Assembly: GCF_001613265.1 (NCBI RefSeq)
Contig: NZ_BDCA01000025.1
Location: 42,146 to 106,145, forward strand
DNA from: Nocardia vermiculata NBRC 100427
GTDB taxonomy: Bacteria; Actinomycetota; Actinomycetes; Mycobacteriales; Mycobacteriaceae
DNA length: 64,000 bases
Reading direction: 5' to 3'
Within the stretch, counting starts at the first letter, position 1, and every line of letters starts with the position of its first letter. The position numbers and the translations under genes are program-made. Below the pieces are notes generated by a model. The model searched no databases and was not told the DNA's origin. It saw only the letters and a list, made by a program, of their open reading frames with translations. Of this stretch, positions 61,395 through 64,000 are shown piece by piece.

Positions 61395-64000
61395 CTACCG
61401 GTGGCTGTCGGAGTAACTGTCGTCCGTCCCGTCACCGTAGGTTCCACCGGGGTTGTTCCCGGAGTTACCACTGGAGTCCTCCGATTGCGATTCCCGCCGT
61501 GATTCCGACGCGTTCGGAGCGGTGCCCTCGGCCGGTGCCACCGGCTGTCCCGGCATCGGCCCGGAGTTGTCGGACTGCGGTTGGGTCTGCCCCTGCGGCT
61601 GTTGTTGCCGTGGATTGGGCTGCAGGCCCGGCACCGGAATGGTGATGCCTGGCAGGATCTCGACCTGCGAGGGCTTCACGACCACGGGCGGTTCGTAGGC
61701 CTGTTCGGTGGTGGACGGTGCGGTGTAAGGCGCCGAGTAGGACGGCACACCGGCCTGCCCGCCGATCGCTGTCGGCTTGGGGAAGGTTTCCTTCGGTGTG
61801 CCCTCGAGCGCGCCGTCCATGATGTCCTTCCAGATGTCGGACGGCAGGCCCGAGCCGTACATGATCGATCCGCCGGCCGTCTTCAGCGGGCCACCCTCTT
61901 CGGTACCGACCCATACCGCGGTGGACAGCGAGGGGGTGAAGCCGATCATCCACGCGTCGCGGTTCTGACCGGTGTCGCCGAGCTGCGTGGTTCCGGTCTT
62001 GGCACCCGATTTGCGGCCGCCCGCGAGGCCGTGGTTGCGCGAGCTCGCGGCGATCGGTTCCATTGCCGCGGTGAGGTTGTCGGCGACTGCCGCGGAGATG
62101 CGTCGCTCACCCGCGACCTCGCCGCGGTCGAGCAGCACCTGACCGTCGGCGGTGACGACCTTCTGCACGAAGTGCGGCTTGTGATAGATGCCCGAGGCCG
62201 CGATGGTCGCGTAGGCGGAGGCCATGTCCAGCGGCCGCACCTGGTACTGGCCCAGGATGATGCCGTTGTTGGGGCCGGCGCCGTTGGGCTCGGTGAGCGT
62301 CTCACCGACACCCGGAATGTTTTCCGGAATACCCATCCGGTGCGCCATTGCGGCGATCTTGTTCGGGCCGTCCGGAATATCGAGCTCCATCCGGTAGAAG
62401 CTGGTGTTCAGTGACCGTTTCAGGGCCTCGGCAATGGTGCAGGTACCGCAGTCTTCACCCTCGGCATTGGTGATCTTGATGCCGTTGACGGTGAGCGGGG
62501 AGCTGTCGTACATCGTGGACAGCGGCTTGCCGCGGTCCAGGTTCACGGCCAGGCCGAACACCTTGAACGTCGAACCGGACTGCAGGCCGGCGTTCGCGAG
62601 GTCGTATCCGGCCCCGTTGTCGCCGCCGTAGTACGCGCGCACCCCGCCGGTCTTCGGATCGATGGAGACGGCCGCGGTGCGGGTCTCGTCGCGTTCGCCC
62701 TCCATATTCGAGTGCACCGAGTCGACCGCGGCCTGCTGTGCCTTCTGATCGATGGTCGTGGTGATCTTCAGGCCCTCGGTGTTGAGCTGGGTATCACTGA
62801 TCCCCGCTTCGGCGAGCTCCTGCAGCACCTGGCGTTTGATCAACCCGTTGGCACCGGGCTCCTGGGGCTGGTCGCCTTCGCTGCCGTCATCGGAGGACAG
62901 GACCTTCGGGTACACCATGCCGGCGCGCTTCGCGGCGTCCAGGTGGCCACCGGCCACCATGCCGTCGAGCACGTAGTTCCAGCGCTGCTCGGCACCTTCC
63001 GGATTGTTCTCCGGGTCCAGGCCGTAGGGCTGCTGAATGGTGGCGGCGAGCACCGCCCCCTCCTCGACACTGAGCTCCTCGACCGGCTTGCCGAAGTAGG
63101 CCTGCGCACCGGCGTCGATGCCGAAGGTGCCGCGTCCGAACGGGATCGTGTTCAGATACGCGGTGAGGATGTCGTTCTTGCTCCACTGCCGCGCCATCTT
63201 GGCCGAGATCACGAGCTCTTTCATCTTGCGGCTCAGTGAATGCTCGTTACCGACCATCGAGTTCTTGACGTACTGCTGGGTGATCGTCGAACCACCACCG
63301 GCGCTGTCTCGGCCGAGGACGTTGTCGCGCGCGGCGCGGGCGAAACCGGAGATGGAGAAGCCGGGGTTGCTGTAGAAGTCGCGGTCCTCGGCCGCGAGTA
63401 CGGCATTGCGCACATCCGGCGGGATCTGGTCGATCGTGACATCGGTGCGGTTGCCCTGCGGCGGAACGATCTTGCTGATCACCGAGGAGTTGTCCGACGC
63501 GAGGATCGTGGCGACCTGATTGGTTTTGAGATCGCCCGGTTGGGGTATCGAAACCGTCGTGTACGCGACCAGGAAGACCGCGCTCGGCACCACGATGGCC
63601 AATGCCACCAGGACGTAGAGCACGCGGCGCACGATGCGCCACCGGGATTTCTTCTTCGGTCCCTTACCCGCCGGACCACTCGGTCCGTCACCACCGCCGT
63701 TGCCTTTGCGTGGCGGCGGTCCCGACGGCGGGTTACCGCTACCGCTACCACTGGCAGCAGCACGTCGTGCACCGGTACTCGGGCCGGATCCCGGCCGGGA
63801 TCCGGCCCCGCCGGACGCGCGAGTGGCTGCGCTGGAGCGCTGGTTGCGCTGTGCCATCGCCTCACCGAGCGACCCCGGCTTGGAGATTTTCTGCGTCGAC
63901 TGGGCGCCGCCTGCCCGCTGCGTCGGATCGCCGCCACGCGGCGGGGCACCGGGCGGATTCGGCCGGCCACCACGAACCGTCGGCTGCCCGCCGGTACGCG
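61395..64000 (-). CDS. ponA: bifunctional penicillin-binding protein PonA, 5' end outside window
   Basis: A class A PBP with glycosyltransferase and transpeptidase domains. An in-frame ATG at 63857 gives 820 residues, but the frame is open for 47 more codons to the window end (a Pro/Gly/Gln-rich stretch), so the real start is probably outside. One membrane helix (about residues 75-100 from 63857). The GT51 domain has AVLAAEDRDFYSNPG, GGGSTITQQYVKN and LNTIPFGRGTFGIDAGAQAY; the transpeptidase has SGSTFKVFGLAVNL (SxxK), SLNTSFY (SxN) and SGAKTGTTQ (KTG). The last ~100 residues are Pro/Gln/Ser-rich. It builds and crosslinks peptidoglycan. Confidence 0.93.
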   Translation of the reverse strand, partial: RTGGQPTVRGGRPNPPGAPPRGGDPTQRAGGAQSTQKISKPGSLGEAMAQRNQRSSAATRASGGAGSRPGSGPSTGARRAAASGSGSGNPPSGPPPRKGNGGGDGPSGPAGKGPKKKSRWRIVRRVLYVLVALAIVVPSAVFLVAYTTVSIPQPGDLKTNQVATILASDNSSVISKIVPPQGNRTDVTIDQIPPDVRNAVLAAEDRDFYSNPGFSISGFARAARDNVLGRDSAGGGSTITQQYVKNSMVGNEHSLSRKMKELVISAKMARQWSKNDILTAYLNTIPFGRGTFGIDAGAQAYFGKPVEELSVEEGAVLAATIQQPYGLDPENNPEGAEQRWNYVLDGMVAGGHLDAAKRAGMVYPKVLSSDDGSEGDQPQEPGANGLIKRQVLQELAEAGISDTQLNTEGLKITTTIDQKAQQAAVDSVHSNMEGERDETRTAAVSIDPKTGGVRAYYGGDNGAGYDLANAGLQSGSTFKVFGLAVNLDRGKPLSTMYDSSPLTVNGIKITNAEGEDCGTCTIAEALKRSLNTSFYRMELDIPDGPNKIAAMAHRMGIPENIPGVGETLTEPNGAGPNNGIILGQYQVRPLDMASAYATIAASGIYHKPHFVQKVVTADGQVLLDRGEVAGERRISAAVADNLTAAMEPIAASSRNHGLAGGRKSGAKTGTTQLGDTGQNRDAWMIGFTPSLSTAVWVGTEEGGPLKTAGGSIMYGSGLPSDIWKDIMDGALEGTPKETFPKPTAIGGQAGVPSYSAPYTAPSTTEQAYEPPVVVKPSQVEILPGITIPVPGLQPNPRQQQPQGQTQPQSDNSGPMPGQPVAPAEGTAPNASESRRESQSEDSSGNSGNNPGGTYGDGTDDSYSDSHR

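Noticed and set aside
1..64000. CRISPR arrays, insertion sequences, prophage, tRNA or rRNA genes
   Set aside because: No regularly spaced repeats, transposase or phage motifs, or tRNA-like T-loops were seen; the only tandem repeat is at 28733-28895.

Overview
The window is high-GC actinobacterial DNA with the gene order of mycolate-making Mycobacteriales, most likely Nocardia or a close relative. The right end carries ponA, a GT87 membrane protein, rpsF-ssb-rpsR-rplI and dnaB, an arrangement known near oriC in this order. Other pointers are a DinP-type polymerase IV, a FadD5-like ligase, an Sdh1-type succinate dehydrogenase preceded by a ~96-aa companion gene, and several TAnnnT-N6-8-ATG (leaderless-type) starts. 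Species assignment is inference; no rRNA or tRNA gene was seen.

Layout. 1-12.5 kb: a thioesterase fragment, polymerase IV, enoyl-CoA hydratase, a large membrane protein, a YhdH-type reductase, a TetR/MFS efflux pair with two near-identical operators, an ABC exporter and a fused FAD/Fe-S dehydrogenase. 12.6-19.1 kb: a 34-aa peptide gene, an AlkA-like glycosylase, a sugar-type ABC importer without its ATPase, a DUF4190-like membrane protein, and an operon of three overlapping small genes (48, 67 and 76 aa) ending at a hairpin. 19.1-23.3 kb: succinate dehydrogenase, whose membrane subunit starts inside the stop codon of a 13-codon leader. 23.8-27.0 kb: an AAA ATPase, a short hypothetical gene, a c-di-AMP riboswitch before an NlpC/P60 hydrolase, and an Hsp15-like S4 protein with no usable ATG, GTG or TTG.

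27.0-35.2 kb is a lipid/polyketide locus on the minus strand: an FMN enzyme, a free ACP, a KS-AT-DH-KR-ACP polyketide synthase without ER or TE, and a fatty acyl-AMP ligase whose start region has been tandemly repeated. 35.6-50.2 kb is metabolic: FadD5-like ligase, a pseudokinase/UPF0104 fusion, an SDR/2OG-oxygenase/amine-oxidase-like group, methyltransferases, a thioredoxin-reductase-like flavoprotein opposite its XRE-cupin regulator, a ketosteroid-dehydrogenase-like protein, an MFS transporter and a luciferase-like oxidoreductase. 50.4-53.1 kb holds a secreted protein, a cutinase-like protein with a long Ser/Thr/Pro tail, and a broken paralogue of the XRE-cupin regulator that still has the same operator upstream.

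53.1-64 kb is the replication/ribosome/cell-wall block. The dnaB-rplI gap contains a cluster of DnaA-box sequences. The window ends inside ponA, whose frame stays open to the last base.

The most unusual signals are the CTG-start S4 gene, the repeated start region of the acyl-AMP ligase, the sdhC leader peptide, the three-gene small-protein operon, the DnaA-box cluster, and the matched regulator/pseudogene operators.
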